The position numbers and the translations under genes were made by a program. From Nilaparvata lugens (lineage: Eukaryota > Arthropoda > Insecta > Hemiptera > Delphacidae), in NCBI RefSeq assembly GCF_014356525.2, contig NC_052507.1, positions 59,682,053-59,746,052 of the forward strand: a stretch of 64,000 nucleotides of DNA. Reading direction: 5' to 3'. Every line of letters starts with the position of its first letter. Position 1 is the first letter of the stretch. Positions 1-12,570 of the stretch are shown piece by piece. The notes beneath the pieces are model-generated. The model ran no database searches. It was given only the letters and a program-made list of their open reading frames with translations, and had not been told where the DNA came from.

Positions 1-650
1 TCTATATTCTCGTGCGGAAATTGATGTATTTGACTTTCAAGTTGTACCAACTTCTCTTGGGCCTGTTTCCAATGACTAGAAGCTTCTGTTTCATTATCTA
101 CTACTTCGGCATTTAATTCAGATGAAAATAATTGCTGTTCTCTAACGGCTGTCTCCAATGAATTAAGTTGTACTTTGTTTTGATTTATATCAGAATTTAG
201 GTGAGCTATTTGTGTAGATTTACTATTCTGTTGTTTATTTATGGAAATAAGTTGACTATTGTTCCTGTTTGTAGCTATTTCATGAATTTGTGAAGTGTTT
301 TGTGCTGGTAGGTTATCTATTCTTTCCGCAGTCTCCTTACCCATTCTTACCGATGTATCCTTCAGTGATTCCCGCATTTCCTTCATTTCCGCCTTTAAGT
401 TCTTCATTACTGTGGTCATTGTTTTTTCTAAACTATTAGAAAATGACTTGATCATCCCCTCTACTAGAGCCCTTCTTATTGCTTCTTGGGAGACATTTAA
501 CGGTTTATTACTGTTCACAGGATTCTTGGCGGTGATTGAAGAGATCTGGGCGTTGGACTCCATCGCGCCCCCCTCAGCGTCGATCTCCGCTACTATCGCC
601 GTCTGCAGTGTGTCTGCTACCTTACTTTGCGTGGACGAAAAGAGACTCAT
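1..650 (-). CDS. Coiled-coil-like reading frame cut by the left edge, probably retroelement gag
   Basis: Read on the minus strand from the ATG at 650-648, the frame stays open for about 216 codons and leaves the window at position 1 without a stop. I translated it line by line. The protein starts MSLFSSTQSK and is rich in Q, N, S, E and K. Residues about 60-110 and 125-200 have heptad-like spacing of L, I, M and V between charged residues, as in a coiled coil. There is no signal peptide, zinc knuckle or catalytic motif in the visible part. It lies inside the large downstream intron of the COE gene, on the same strand. A long uninterrupted frame in an otherwise stop-rich AT-rich intron suggests a fairly young insertion; the N-terminal part of an LTR-retrotransposon Gag is the best fit by composition, but I see no certain primer-binding site or LTR border. 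A nested host gene is the alternative. Confidence 0.5.
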   Translation of the reverse strand, partial: MSLFSSTQSKVADTLQTAIVAEIDAEGGAMESNAQISSITAKNPVNSNKPLNVSQEAIRRALVEGMIKSFSNSLEKTMTTVMKNLKAEMKEMRESLKDTSVRMGKETAERIDNLPAQNTSQIHEIATNRNNSQLISINKQQNSKSTQIAHLNSDINQNKVQLNSLETAVREQQLFSSELNAEVVDNETEASSHWKQAQEKLVQLESQIHQFPHENI

Positions 651-3200
651 ATTTTAAAAATGGATTAAGTGTCAAGTGTTTGTTAAAAAAGTGAAAGTTT
701 TGGCCAACAAGGCATTAATAAGGACACAAATGAGGATAGGCCTATGGACATTACAAGCCAGGTAACCTATTTATTACTTAAGCTCTTATAATATAATAAT
801 ACTATTCATTGATTTCTGACTAGCAGTTTAGGCCCATAAAATATAATAGCTCTCTCTATAAAATATATTTTCTACAGTACTAATAATATAAAATTTTCTT
901 TAAAATATATAATTTCTCTCTATTTAAAGCTCTTGTTTCCCCAAAAAGTAATACAAATTTTCCTTCGCCAGTTTTCCTCACAACTCGTATAAGTTATCTA
1001 TAATTTTCACTATGGTTATTGACCTAATTTCAAGTAATTATTCAATGAGCTTGGCTCTCATCATCAGTCCCACGTTGGTACGACATGTCTTTGTGTCGTA
1101 TCCGTGGCCTATCACGTTGGGCGACATGTCTTTGTGTCACGTTATTCTTTATATTAAAATAACGATTAGCCTCCTGCTTGGCATCAGTCGGTAAAGCATG
1201 AGATTTAATATAATTAGGGCGTGGTTTTCTATTAGTATTCAGTCTTAAAAAAAAAAAATCTTGATAGGCCTAGATATGGGCTTCTCCAATAACTCTTGTA
1301 ATTCAATAATAATAAATATATATATAAATGATACTTATACTATAGAGATGAGGAATATAAAATAAATTGCACACCATGAAAATTTTACACATATATTACA
1401 TAAATAATGCAAAGATCAGTCGAGGCAAAAAATATATATAGAGCGATAAAAAATATAATATAAAAAATAGAACAATAATTTTATATCAGCAAATATCACA
1501 GGCTAAACTTTATATTCTAGATTAATGGCACGAAACATTACCATGTGCCTTTATCTTAAAATCATATGCATTCCTTTGCATGTAGCTGCGACATGCACTT
1601 GCTAATACTTGTCGACTTGGATAATTCAATCAAAAATGTGTGCTCTAAGATCAGCTTGATAAATTAGCCATTAATAATCCAAATATATATATATTAAAAT
1701 CTCTAGTATTTAGTAGATTTATTTGTATCGAATATATATTTTTATCTCAGGGTGCAAGATTCGGCACCTGACGGAATAGGTAGAGCCATTCATCTAGTGA
1801 ATTAGAACTATAATAAATTATCGCAAATTGTATTGCAAAAAATTAAATATTGTATGCATACGTTTGATAGCCTAGATTTCGTACTTCTTTGATTAAATAG
1901 AAATTTCTAAAATATTGATCTATATATTTTTCTTTCAATAAATACCTTTAATACTAATTTTTACTTGCGCAAGTATTACTCTTATTAATTTCTTAATTTA
2001 TAATAACCCTTTCGGCGAGCTAGCTTTGATCATCAGATTATTTCGAAGCACTAGGGCGCCCATCACTAAATTCAAATTTAATCACTCACGTGTCGAAAAT
2101 CTTCTTGTAAGCCGCCGATGTCGATCCAACTCCATGTGGTCCGGAATATGGTAGCCGGAATCGTCTCCTCCAAGGGGTTATAAATTTAATAAAAATGAAA
2201 AATGACTTCTGCTTCACAATAGCATCACGAAGTCTTTTAAGAAATATAATAATTTACTTTAACTTTAATTTTTACAAAATTATTAATAAGGTACTTCGCT
2301 CTAAAATATTTGGGGTCCTCTTATGGTGGCATCTGGCTGGCGAGTCTGGTTCTTCCTTCTCAAGTTTTACAGATCCTCTTTCCGACTTTCAAATTAGCAT
2401 AAAATTTAAATATCTCAATCCTCCGCCATTAAATTCAAATAGATCTTACAAAGAATGCCAAAATATTGCTTAGATTATATGATTAATAATTTCTTTGCAT
2501 TCGAGCCATATTGATAACATAGATTACACAAATTTTTACACAAAATCTACTACAATTATATAAATATATATAAATATTTTTGAATTGGCCTACAGTTGCC
2601 GCCTATTAACTGCCGTTTTACTATTGGTGCATGCAAATTTTATTAGGTATTCATGCGCCTGGTAACTCTTATTTCCTGAATACATTAAATTATTTTTATT
2701 TGGTTTTTTATTTATGCTCTTTGCATGCTAGTGAATATTTTATATATTAATATTAATTCCATGCTACTTAATAATTAGCCACGTGGACGGGTGTTTTTTC
2801 ACATTGCACACCATCCGAATGCAATAAAGCTCTGCCAAGGGGTTTTGGTCAGATTCTACGTTCTTCGGTTTGATCGATCTCTAGGTCACCGATCTGTGAA
2901 TACATCTACCTAACCTCAATCTTCAAATATTTTATAAATAATCTATTTATGAGTAATAAACTTCCTTCAAATCCTTTTTAAGTTCTTGTACCATTTAGCC
3001 AGAACAAGCTGATGCTATCTTATCTTGATTATTATCTGCTTGGCGATATTAGCCAATTACTTTATTTTTAGACCTATTACTATTTCTGTTAGGGCTTTTC
3101 ATCTACCCAGATTTAAATATGTTACAATTGGTAAAAGACAATCTGGCAACATAGCAAAGCGAGAAAGATATAGCGTTATCCGCTTTGTTGAATAATAGAC
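651..3200. other. AT-rich intronic stretch upstream of the left-edge reading frame
   Basis: Very AT-rich DNA with no convincing coding frame. If the left-edge frame is a retroelement gag, its leader and 5' LTR should lie here, to its right. Two islands of higher G+C (about 2030-2170 and 2320-2360) are candidates for LTR or leader parts, but I could not find matching direct repeats because only one end of the element would be in the window. A short direct repeat containing CGACATGTCTTTGTGTC occurs near 1081 and 1121. Confidence 0.3.
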
Positions 3201-3227
3201 GATAGCAATTCCATTACTAATTCAACA

Positions 3228-3257
3228 CTGCCATTATAACGTGGACCTCACTATAGA
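3228..3257. repeat. Solo MITE terminal repeat
   Basis: The stretch CATTATAACGTGGACCTC followed by ACTATAG is the same as the right terminal repeat of the MITE near 7.1 kb. The other end of this copy was not found, so it is a truncated or degenerate copy. Confidence 0.55.
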
Positions 3258-4474
3258 TTCTAGTTTTCGTTCAATCGACCCAATATGTGACTCGAAACTG
3301 TTATAATATTCAATATTATAATATTCAATATTATAACAAATATTCAATAAATACAAAAAAAATACCCAAATATCCAGAGGTGGTTAAAATAACAAATATC
3401 CAATATTCAGAGGTGGTTTTTAATAATATTATGCTTAAGCTATTTCGAGAGAGGTCAAGGGAGAGAGCTGGTCTGTGTTCTGGATGCGAAGTTCATGAAA
3501 TATTCTCACTCGAAGTTGATAGTATAAATCTGAAAGATCTAAAATAAATTTGATTGTTTCTTATTATATTCATTGTAGGTGTGTTATCACGTTGTGCTAA
3601 AATAGCACAAGGGTTACCTTATTTTTTTATCAAATCAGTGTCATTTGTATCGTCAAAAGAAAATCCTAATGAAACTCATAGTGATATTACAATTCTTATC
3701 TACAGTTCAATAATACCTACTTTTTGTCAATGACAATCACAGAAGTTTGCCAATGTTCAGATAAGTTGTTCAGAATAATATGAATCCCTCACTATTTGAC
3801 CGAAAATAAGTGACAAGATAATCGGATAAATCAATCCAGCCGTTCTTCTTTGTGAGACACTCTTTAACAAGGCAGCCTCAAATTCAATTGAAAAGTGTTA
3901 TCGAATGAAGAGTTGAGAAGAGTAATAGATCTTGTAAATGTAGTGAAAGCCAACCCGCACAAAGCTGCGAGAATCTCTGACGCGGAGGTGTTGAAAAGTA
4001 AAACAAGGATGTTCTCAACTCAGCCCCTCTCCCTTTTAAAGTTGCGGTAAAGAGAACTTCTTTTGTAAAGTTTTGACAACAGTGCTTCTCCGCTCTACAA
4101 CTCAGAGGTGTCTACCACTCCTCTCTCACTCTCAACCACTCTTTTTCTCTCTCTCTCATCTCCCCTCTCCACCTGCTCCTGTTTCATCTTTACTTTGTCT
4201 TCAACTTCAACTGAGTTTGTGCGGCAAGTTAAATTCTTGGCAACTCGATAACACAAGTATTGTGATTATGATTTGGAGGTTCATGATCCAGCCATGAGAG
4301 CAGTAAGCTGGTTATCACCAGTTGGTGAACAGTGTAAACGAGGTTAGCACATTGGTGGGTGTTCAATTGAAACTTACTTGGATGCAACGGTGTGTTGTCA
4401 AGTTTGTGTCAATGTGTTGAAATGCACTGTGAATGTTGGAACATCTCACCAATACAACCAAATTGACACTACCC

Positions 4475-4702
4475 ATGGTTTTCACAAGAATAATCTGAGG
4501 TGTATAGATATTAGAGATGACTATTTATGATGCATTTGAAATGATTTTCACAATGATGGTTTTCACAAGAATAATCTGAGGTGTATAGATATTAGAGATG
4601 ACTATTTATGATGCATTTGAAATGATTTTCACAATGATGGTTTTCACAAGAATAATCTGAGGTGTATAGATATTAGAGATGACTATTTATGATGCATTTG
4701 AA
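4475..4702. repeat. Tandem repeat, 81-bp unit, about 2.8 copies
   Basis: Three successive copies start at 4475, 4556 and 4637 (exactly 81 bp apart), each beginning ATGGTTTTCACAAGAATAAT. The copies look identical, and the third stops after about 66 bp. Such high identity means a recent duplication or an assembly expansion. Confidence 0.9.
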
Positions 4703-6880
4703 AATTGAAGTGATAAATAAATATTCTCATTAGGACATCTTGAATAAGAATCTATTAATAAGAGCGTCATGGTGCCAAATTATGCATTCACAACTAATCC
4801 CTCGGAGTTGGAAACCGTTCTTTACAAAAAATTTAGCGTGTGGTTTTTCAACTCTTCAGAAGTCTCGTAGAGATTGATAATATGAATCAATAATCACTAA
4901 AGATGTGAATTTCGAAGGCCAAGAACATGCTGTTTTCCATACCAACCACGTTACAAAAATGAACTTCCTGTAGTAGTAGTAATAACCTGTACTTCAGAAA
5001 AGAATGCACTTCTAGTAATGTGAATAATTATTAGTCACTGATGGGGCATCATCTCTGACAACAGATGAATAATTTACAGATCTGGGATAATGCTGTTAAC
5101 AATAATTCTATCAAATCATACTCATTGTTTTCTTTCTCGAAAAAATCAAACAAGCACCCTAGGAGAATGGAAATAATGATTGTGATGTGGAAGTAGTGTA
5201 TCAAGTAATACAAATGTCACAGATCATTAGCAATTATGCCCAAAAACGACAATGTGTCACAATGATAAACAACCGACTACAAATTCTAGATAACGGGGCG
5301 TTTTACTACTCACACCCCATTCTTTCTCCACTTTCGTGAAGCAGAGGGTGAATGAAGAAGAATAGAACACAAAACAATATCATTAAACGACACGATTCGC
5401 GATTGAGTATTTCCGAACAGAAGGCAAGTTAGTAGGCCTATAAAAGAGAGATAGAGATAGAAACCTAGTTGGAGAGAGTGAATGTTTTAGAGGAAACGAG
5501 AGAAAGTGTGAAGAAGAAAACTACATCGGGAGACAGAGAGAGTGTAATGAATGGTTTAGAGAGACAGAAGATATTATACTGATTGGGAGAGAGAGTGAGG
5601 GGGAATACGAATAAAAATGGGTGTGACAGAGAGTAAGGGTCGTTTTCACGCTTGATTTTATTTTTGTCTAGTTCTTGTAGCTCGTTTACCATATATTCAG
5701 TGTGCAAGTGGTACAAGTGATAATGAAATCAGGCAATACTGAATGCAACCATTGCTTTCCCAATCTGCAAATAGTAGCCCAGATACGTATATAGAAATAT
5801 ATATCGGATTATAGAGATGTAAATAGGAGAATGGGAGGTCCATTCTGAACTATATAGTGGGACAGCAGTTATACTGTATATACTAAACTTTACATAGGGT
5901 CCTTGGCGTCCTTGCACACACTATATAGATTCCATAGACTTCTATGAAGATATATATAGGTATTCCATATGGTCTTCTAGAGCACACACTATAGCAATAT
6001 GCCTCAATTACCTCGTCACACTACTAGAAACTACACACCATATGGTGACTCGCGATCCAAGCTAGGACACCAGAAAATAAGGGTGACGTTTGAAACCCCT
6101 CTAATTTCCGTTCAATACACCTCGTAGAGGGACTCCGAACGCCCGAAATCTAGAAACAAGTGCTGCTCAACTTAAACGATGGATTGTGCGGTCCTTGCAC
6201 AACTGTCTTCTCCTATTGTGCGGCGGATGGTGAGCGCCCATCTGTATTATTTAGGAGAGGGGAGGGTGATTGTGGAAGAGAGGTGAGAGGTGTGCAAGAG
6301 AAAGAGAGTGATTGAGAGAGAGAGGGGGGTCGTCAGTAAATGATCCGATTCAGAGCGCACAAGTGTGTTTGTTGGTGAACAGCTTTTTAACCATGTGGCT
6401 GGTGATAAAGAGGCTGAACTCATTTTTTATGGTAAATTATTCCGGAAAAAAGTATCGAGTTATCGTCGTAACGATGTGAGCGAGCGTCTGTTGTGGTAGA
6501 CTTGTGCAGTTGTGTGTTGGTCGGATTTTTTGCTACTTTAAAATACTGTTGTTCATCAGAGATGATATAGAGAATGATTTAGTCTAGTTCGATTTGTTCC
6601 TACAATACAGTAATGAGCTATGAAAAGATATCATCCATAAATTTGGAAAAAAAATTAAATTCTGTAAATAATTTTAGTATGGATTTTGGAAGAATGCTTT
6701 GCTACTTGGGAAGCTGTTTATGAAACAGAAGTTTGGAATGACCAAACTCGAAGCTTATCCATTCTTTTTTATTATAAGAACTATGGTATTATGAGATATA
6801 ATCACTATCAATTCCCAGCATATTATTGCAAACTCAAAATCGAGACTCGTTCATGGCTTTCTAAACCATTACAACGTCCC
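4703..6880. other. Intronic DNA without recognisable genes
   Basis: Mixed AT-rich DNA. A GA-rich patch lies at about 5440-5640 and another at 6240-6340; both produce low-complexity antisense reading frames that are not genes. Nothing else is recognisable. Confidence 0.4.
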
Positions 6881-6881
6881 T

Positions 6882-7101
6882 ATAGGGAGGTCCACTATAT
6901 AATGACAGTATTTGATCAACTTTGGTTTTGCTATCTTTGTCTATCATTCGACAAAGCCGGTGGTATCATCCTTTTCTAGGTCCACAACGATGCCAAGTAT
7001 GTTTTTGTCAGTGTAGAAATATAATTAAATTATGCAGAGAATCGGCATCACTATTTTTCTATCTTTATTCACTGTCATTATAACGTGGACCTCACTATAG
7101 T
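6882..7101. mobile_element. MITE of about 220 bp with inverted ends and TA flanks
   Basis: The left end TAGGGAGGTCCACTATATAA and the right end (reverse complement TAGTGAGGTCCACGTTATAA) are inverted repeats of about 28 bp, both continuing into TGACAGT. Both ends abut TA, as expected for a TA target duplication (Tc1/mariner-type or piggyBac-like non-autonomous elements). The inside has no transposase. A 97-aa frame starting upstream runs through it and is a chance frame. A solo end of the same family lies at 3228-3257. Confidence 0.6.
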
Positions 7102-7789
7102 AAAGTAACGGATATTTGTTATTGTGATTCTGAAAAAATTTCGCAATGTTTTACTTGGGTATTGATTATTTCGACAATTATAATGTGACCAAGAAAAGAT
7201 AGACTTTAATAATAATCATTTTTCCGAGTGGGCTTCTTATTTTCCATACATTTCTTCCCCACATCACTCCATCATTCTCGAACTCATACATATTTCATAA
7301 ATGACTATTCCTCTCCCAACTCTTGTAACTATTTAACTTAAATATTGTAACATACATGAATAGAGAACTCCAATCTAATCTAACTCTCAGTGAGATAAAG
7401 GAATTTTAAAGCTTATAGATTATTGAAGAAAGAAAAACCTGACGTAACAAATCAATCAATCTCTATTCAACACGATCCAAAAATAGTAACAATATTAATA
7501 GGATCCTATCTTTGAAATGTCAAATCAACTTAGATCCAGTACTGAAAAAATGGTACAAAATAATTCCAAACATCCCCACCCTCGAAATCAATCTCCTTTG
7601 TCTTCCCTTGTTGCCTGACTCATGTGTTCTACTTAGAACCTCCCCTTCTGCGCTCTAACTCCGTTATCAGGAAATATTCAGTGCAAAAATGTATCAAGAA
7701 AGCTGGCTGGTGCTGTGATATGGTGCTGGTTGGTGGGTGAAGGGGGTCAGGGGGTGTCTTAGAGTGTAAGATTTTATAGGGCAAGCCAG

Positions 7790-8880
7790 GGTCAGTGTGA
7801 AGATAGTGCACTGCACTGTGAAGCAGAGGAGGAGGAGGAGGAATGAAGATAAAGTGAATGTGTTGCATGGAACAAAGGCGGTCAGATAAGACTATTGTTT
7901 GTCCTCTCCTCTAGCCTCTGTGTGTGCCTCTTCTTAGTCATCATTCCTCCTTCTCTTCCTTCTTATCGTCATTCTCTTTCATCACATGCTATTCTGCCTC
8001 CTCTTTCTTTTCTTATATTTCTTCTCATAATTCTTTCTTCATTCCCATATGTCCTCTCCTCTATTCGCACTTCAAATTTATGTAAAACTTTTATTTTTAT
8101 GAATTATCTTTTTCACTATGTTTCATTTCCAGCTCTTTCCTCCTACATCCTCCAAGAAGAATAAGGATGAAAAGAAGTAGTAGTAGTATTAGAAAAAGAA
8201 GAAGAATTATTCCTCTTCCTAATCTTACTTTACTTCATTCTTCAATCCCAGTTCTATTCTCTTATTTCATCTACCATATTATTTTCTCCTTCATTATAAT
8301 ATAAATTTAATTTGTCAATCTTAGCTTCTCAATAATAGAATAATACCCTCTCATTCCTTCTCCCTCTTTCCTTCCAACATTCACTTTTCCCTTGATCTTT
8401 CCCCTCTCTTCACACTTTTCTCTTTTGTTTTCTCTACACCTACTCTTTTCGTTTCAATCCTTCACGTCTTCTTATTGAGTTCTGTATAATATGGTTCATC
8501 TCCTTCCTGATACATTCTCCTTTCACATTATTCTCTCTGTCCATTTCATTTTTTTCTAAATCTTTCTCTACTTCTTATTTGTTCTAGTCGTTTCTGTGAT
8601 TTTTCTCCTCCTCTTTTTTCACCAACTTGTTCTTTATGTCATCTTCCTCTTCACACATTTTCATTGTCTGTAACATCTCCTTCATCCTCCACTATTTCCT
8701 CCTCATAATCTCTCTCACCTATATCTATTATCCCTCTCACTCTCATACGCGCCTTACAAACATGGCCACCCTCGCATATCCCTTCCCCTCAACAGCCTCG
8801 GAGCCATTTACCATAGCTTTCATGATCTTACATCTCCTTCCTCTTCGGATCCCCCACCCATAAACACAAGACAACCCTCC
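7790..8880. other. Purine tract followed by long pyrimidine-rich tract
   Basis: A short GGA-rich purine tract (about 7800-7870) is followed by nearly 900 bp dominated by C and T (about 7895-8760). The frames in it, rich in L, S, F, I and P, come from base composition. It is one of several purine-then-pyrimidine blocks in this window. Confidence 0.6.
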
Positions 8881-8957
8881 TACACTTCCTTGTACTTATC
8901 TTAGCCGATTCCGCGTCCTACTCGCAATGAAGATTTCGCTGTGGCTTCGACACAATT

Positions 8958-9108
8958 TAGTTACTGCTTTGTTACTATATAGTTTCTGCTTTGTTACAAT
9001 ATAGTTCCTTCTTTGTTACAATATAGTTTCTGCTTTGTAACAATATAGTTACTGCTTTGTTACAAATAGTTTTTGCTTTGTTACAAATAGTTTTTGCTTT
9101 GTTACAAT
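8958..9108. repeat. Minisatellite, 21-22-bp unit, seven copies
   Basis: Seven copies of a unit like TAGTTTCTGCTTTGTTACAA(TA). The first four are 22 bp and the last three 21 bp, having lost one base before the next TAG. Copies differ at only a few positions. Confidence 0.9.
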
Positions 9109-9593
9109 TTTCTGACCGTCTTATAACAATATTGGTTCCATGCTAAAATATTTGCAATTTTTTTATCTTCAATGTACACTATTATTTTGCCCCAGTCTGT
9201 GACATAGAGCAGTATTGACGAAATGTTATACATGGAGAAGAATTAAAAAGAGTCTGGACTTGGTGATCTTGACTATAAAATATCACGATTTGATTTCTCA
9301 GACACTCTACCAATTGGAGAGAACTGAGAAAGAGTTGAATTAAGTTGAAGTATAGTAAGAGAAGCTTGCAATGGATTCAACAATTCTGAAAATAATATAA
9401 TCGATCAAAATAGCTAATGACAACAACATTATTGACTCAACACTGCTGTGCATTCCAAAGTGCACATTCGTTTTTTTTAGTTTTAGATTTCGAAGAGAAC
9501 CAATAACCCAATGAAAAATTGAATAAATCAAACCAGAAGTTTATTGCTCTCATAGATGAAACTGGAGTTTCTCACTTCATAATAATCAACCGG

Positions 9594-9670
9594 CCGATCG
9601 GGTGGTTCTAGTGGGAAGGAGCGTTGCAAACTCCAGTCTGCCTGGTTCGTGGGTTCGAATCCCGCTGGTA
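9594..9670 (+). repeat. tRNA-like sequence, probably a SINE head
   Basis: A clear pol III B box (GGGTTCGAATCCCGC) follows about 40 bp after an A-box-like TAGTGGGAAGGAGC. No clean cloverleaf with an acceptor stem can be drawn, so a functional tRNA is unlikely; a tRNA-derived SINE head or tRNA pseudogene fits better. Confidence 0.5.
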
Positions 9671-10377
9671 ACATGAACGTTTGATCAACTCATCAAATCT
9701 TTCTAATCATCAAAACCCAACTTTGATGCACAAGCAAAAATCTTATGTTATCATCATTCGTAATGGATAAAGAATCTGAAGAGGAAAAATGAGTATTCTC
9801 AAATCTCATACCATTATACCCCGATTAGTTTTAATCTATAACTGTCTATCTCAAACTTCAAACCCAGTATATTTTCTTGAATTTTTTCTCTGTCTCCTTC
9901 TCAATCATCCCGTTTGTCCTTGATTGTTCTGATTTGTTCTATATTATATAGATTTCGATATTATCTCTTCATATAGGATATTAAGATTAGTCGAATCAGT
10001 AATGTCCTTGACTAATTGGGGAAGCAAGCTCATCAATGCAAAGCTCCAACGATTCCATATTCAATTACTACAGATAGCCGAATGCCCTATTTCACATTAA
10101 TATTCATGATGTACGAACGCTTCTTTATTCTACACCAGTCACATCCCTCTCCTCTGCTCTTTTCCCTGTCTCTACTCTATATTTTTTAATTCTTTCTGTT
10201 GCTACTCTCACTACATTTAAACTTCCTTCTGTTCACCCCTTCCTATACACATTTAAGTCCTCAAGACTTCTCCCACTTCTATTTTCGATTCCTATTCTAC
10301 GAATTAAGTCTTCCTTTCTCGTTTTCCCCATGAATTCTTTCTTTCCCTTATTAATAGAGATATGTTTTCTCTTAATG

Positions 10378-11131
10378 AACCATGTTGCGTGAATCTACAG
10401 ACCGTACTAAAAATGCTATTAGTAATTATTATTATAGAGTGATTTCTAGGCCTGGCTAAAGAGATGAATGAATGAGATGAAATAAATAGAGAATACTTAG
10501 GAAAATTATATTCTTGAATTAACACTTTATTATCACTTTATAATACTTCCATTATGTCCATCATTTCAATCCACATCTTTCTTTCATCCGTGACTTTTCA
10601 TTTTCGACCTCAATAGTGACTCAATAGTAATAGGAACTAGTAATATTAGTGAAGTACATACTATTGTACTGAATAGTGATAATAATAGTGAGCCTATTAC
10701 TAGTAGTAATAGAAACTCAATTGTAACAGAACTCATTCGTTAAAATTGAGATAAGGAAGAAAATCTATATTTTTTCAACAGGAACATTGTGAATAGAATT
10801 TGTGATTCTCCCAAATACACTCCAGAACTTGATTCATTCTTATTAGAAAATATAAAGGAAAATGAAAATCTCAGTACACTTTTTGAAATATTTTATCACA
10901 TCAAAAATATTTCAAAAAGGGTACTGAGATTTTTATTTTTCTTTATATTCATATTACAAGTAGCCCTATCAGAAAAGAGATACATATTCATTAGGTATGT
11001 TCATTGTTAATTCAAGAAATATAATTTTCCCAAGTATTCTCTATTTATTTCATTGCTCTCGTTCATTTCTCTAGAAATCACTTTATAATTACTAATAGCA
11101 TTTTCAGTATGTAGATTTACTCAATATGGTT
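10378..11131. mobile_element. Foldback element with arms of about 130-150 bp
   Basis: The left arm 10378-10525 and right arm 11002-11131 are inverted copies: for example GAGAATACTTAGGAAAATTA on the left matches the complement of TAATTTTCCCAAGTATTCTC on the right, with small indels. The 476-bp centre has no transposase, but it holds its own hairpin at 10846-10948. This fits a non-autonomous foldback or long-TIR MITE. The 73-aa frames in both arms are mirror shadows. Confidence 0.75.
10846..10948. repeat. Hairpin nested inside the foldback element
   Basis: About 48 bp on the left (containing AAAATCTCAGTACACTTTTT) pairs with about 48 bp on the right (AAAAAGGGTACTGAGATTTT) around a loop of only a few bases. 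Two or three mismatches are visible. The structure is long enough for double-stranded RNA if transcribed. Confidence 0.8.
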
Positions 11132-11224
11132 ATAATATACATCATAAGTATATTATACAGCATTCACATTCAAGTATCCACAATATTCAGGCAGCAGATG
11201 TGAGGAGCCCAGCCAGACAAATAA

Positions 11225-11490
11225 TCAGATTGCGTGACTCGTTAGGCAGCGATTGTCGCTCATATTTTTGTGAGATGGTCCGCAATCAAAGCCGCAATTC
11301 TTCGAGTCGTGGGGTCACTCCGTTTGAACGAACCTCACGACTCAACGGACCCGACGACTCGACGGATAATTGAATTTCGTCGACGTTTATCGAAGCGTCG
11401 CAACGTCGGACGTCAAAATATTAACGACGGTGGATCAGTACGTCAAGTGACGTCAGAATTACGCCTTCTGATGATGGTTTGATTGATGTC
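11225..11490. promoter_or_regulatory. CpG-rich island with CRE-like sites
   Basis: An abrupt GC- and CpG-rich pocket in AT-rich intron. It contains GTGACGTCAG (a full TGACGTCA core), another GACGTC, several CGTCGA/GTCGACG words and an imperfect palindrome GAGTCGTGGGGT...ACCTCACGACTC. A 70-aa frame crosses it, but its arginine-rich content follows from the CG repeats. It could be an enhancer, an alternative promoter or the remnant of a CpG-rich repeat; the sequence does not decide. Confidence 0.3.
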
Positions 11491-12570
11491 ACCACTGAAG
11501 TGACTGGCTTAACCCAGATTGAGTTATAAAGTGGGATTATTTCAAATGTCAGCTCTGATTGGATAGGAAGCATTGAAACTACGTATAACTAATGTTGACA
11601 GTTTTAAGTGAATCTCACAATAGAAATTAAACTGTTGGCATTGTTGAATGGGAAATTATTAATAGAATCAGTGTGATTTGTATTGAAAATAAATAAGTAT
11701 CAATTTTATTCACAAGTTATGCTGACACTTCGAATGGAACCAACCGATGACAAAGAGGTAAGAACGTTCTGTAATATATGACAGAGTTGAGAACTTCAAG
11801 TTATATGACAGTGCCTGATAATCTACATAAGCTGCTCCTAATAATTCAGGTATTGGTGTGAATTTGCTACTGTCAATGGTCATTATTCACATACAGACGA
11901 TGCTAGTGCGTTAAACGTTACAAGCCTACAGCAACCGGTGATTTCAAATTAGTATTGTTAGTTACGAAAAACAAAATTGAAACCCACTTAAAATTTCAAA
12001 ATTAATTATTATTTATTGCAGAGTGATGAGTTTGTGTCTGAAATCGAGAATCAACATTAGAAAAACAACAATAAAATATTCCATTTCCCAGTTGATGATA
12101 GAAAAATGTAAGATAACAATAATATAGGTACTTGTATTTTGCTCGTTAACCTTAGGGTTGAAGGGGCTTGTAAAACTAATTATTACGGCTAAGAAGCATG
12201 GAATTGTTGAATGTTTTTATCCAATAATTTATCGAATACCCTACGAGTTAAGTATGTTTTTTTATAATAAATTTACTCCATTATACGAGTAAAATTCGAG
12301 TCCTTGTCATTCTCAACATTTAATGAGGAAATTCCATGTAAGCTTACTCTTCACAACTGTCATAAAATTATTAGATATGATGGATAATCACTGTATTCAT
12401 AAATTTAATTTTGAATATTTGTTGAACTCGCATCCCACACGGAGTGATTTAGATACACAAGAATCTTGTTGCGAATATATGAAACATTAATGAATTAACA
12501 AAAATTACCAAAGTAATTAAAATGTATTTGTAAGGAACTTCCATGAAACTCAGAATCTAAGGAATCTCCA
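11491..12570. other. Intronic DNA without recognisable genes
   Basis: AT-rich, with stops in all frames at short intervals. No repeats or motifs stand out. Confidence 0.4.

Noticed and set aside
6686..6979. 97-aa plus-strand frame
   Set aside because: Runs from AT-rich intron into a MITE end; chance frame.
8958..9108. CRISPR-like array
   Set aside because: Units are contiguous without spacers and the genome is eukaryotic. A minisatellite.
9594..9670. Functional tRNA gene
   Set aside because: B box is good, but no acceptor stem pairs and the anticodon arm is not clean. Listed as SINE head instead.
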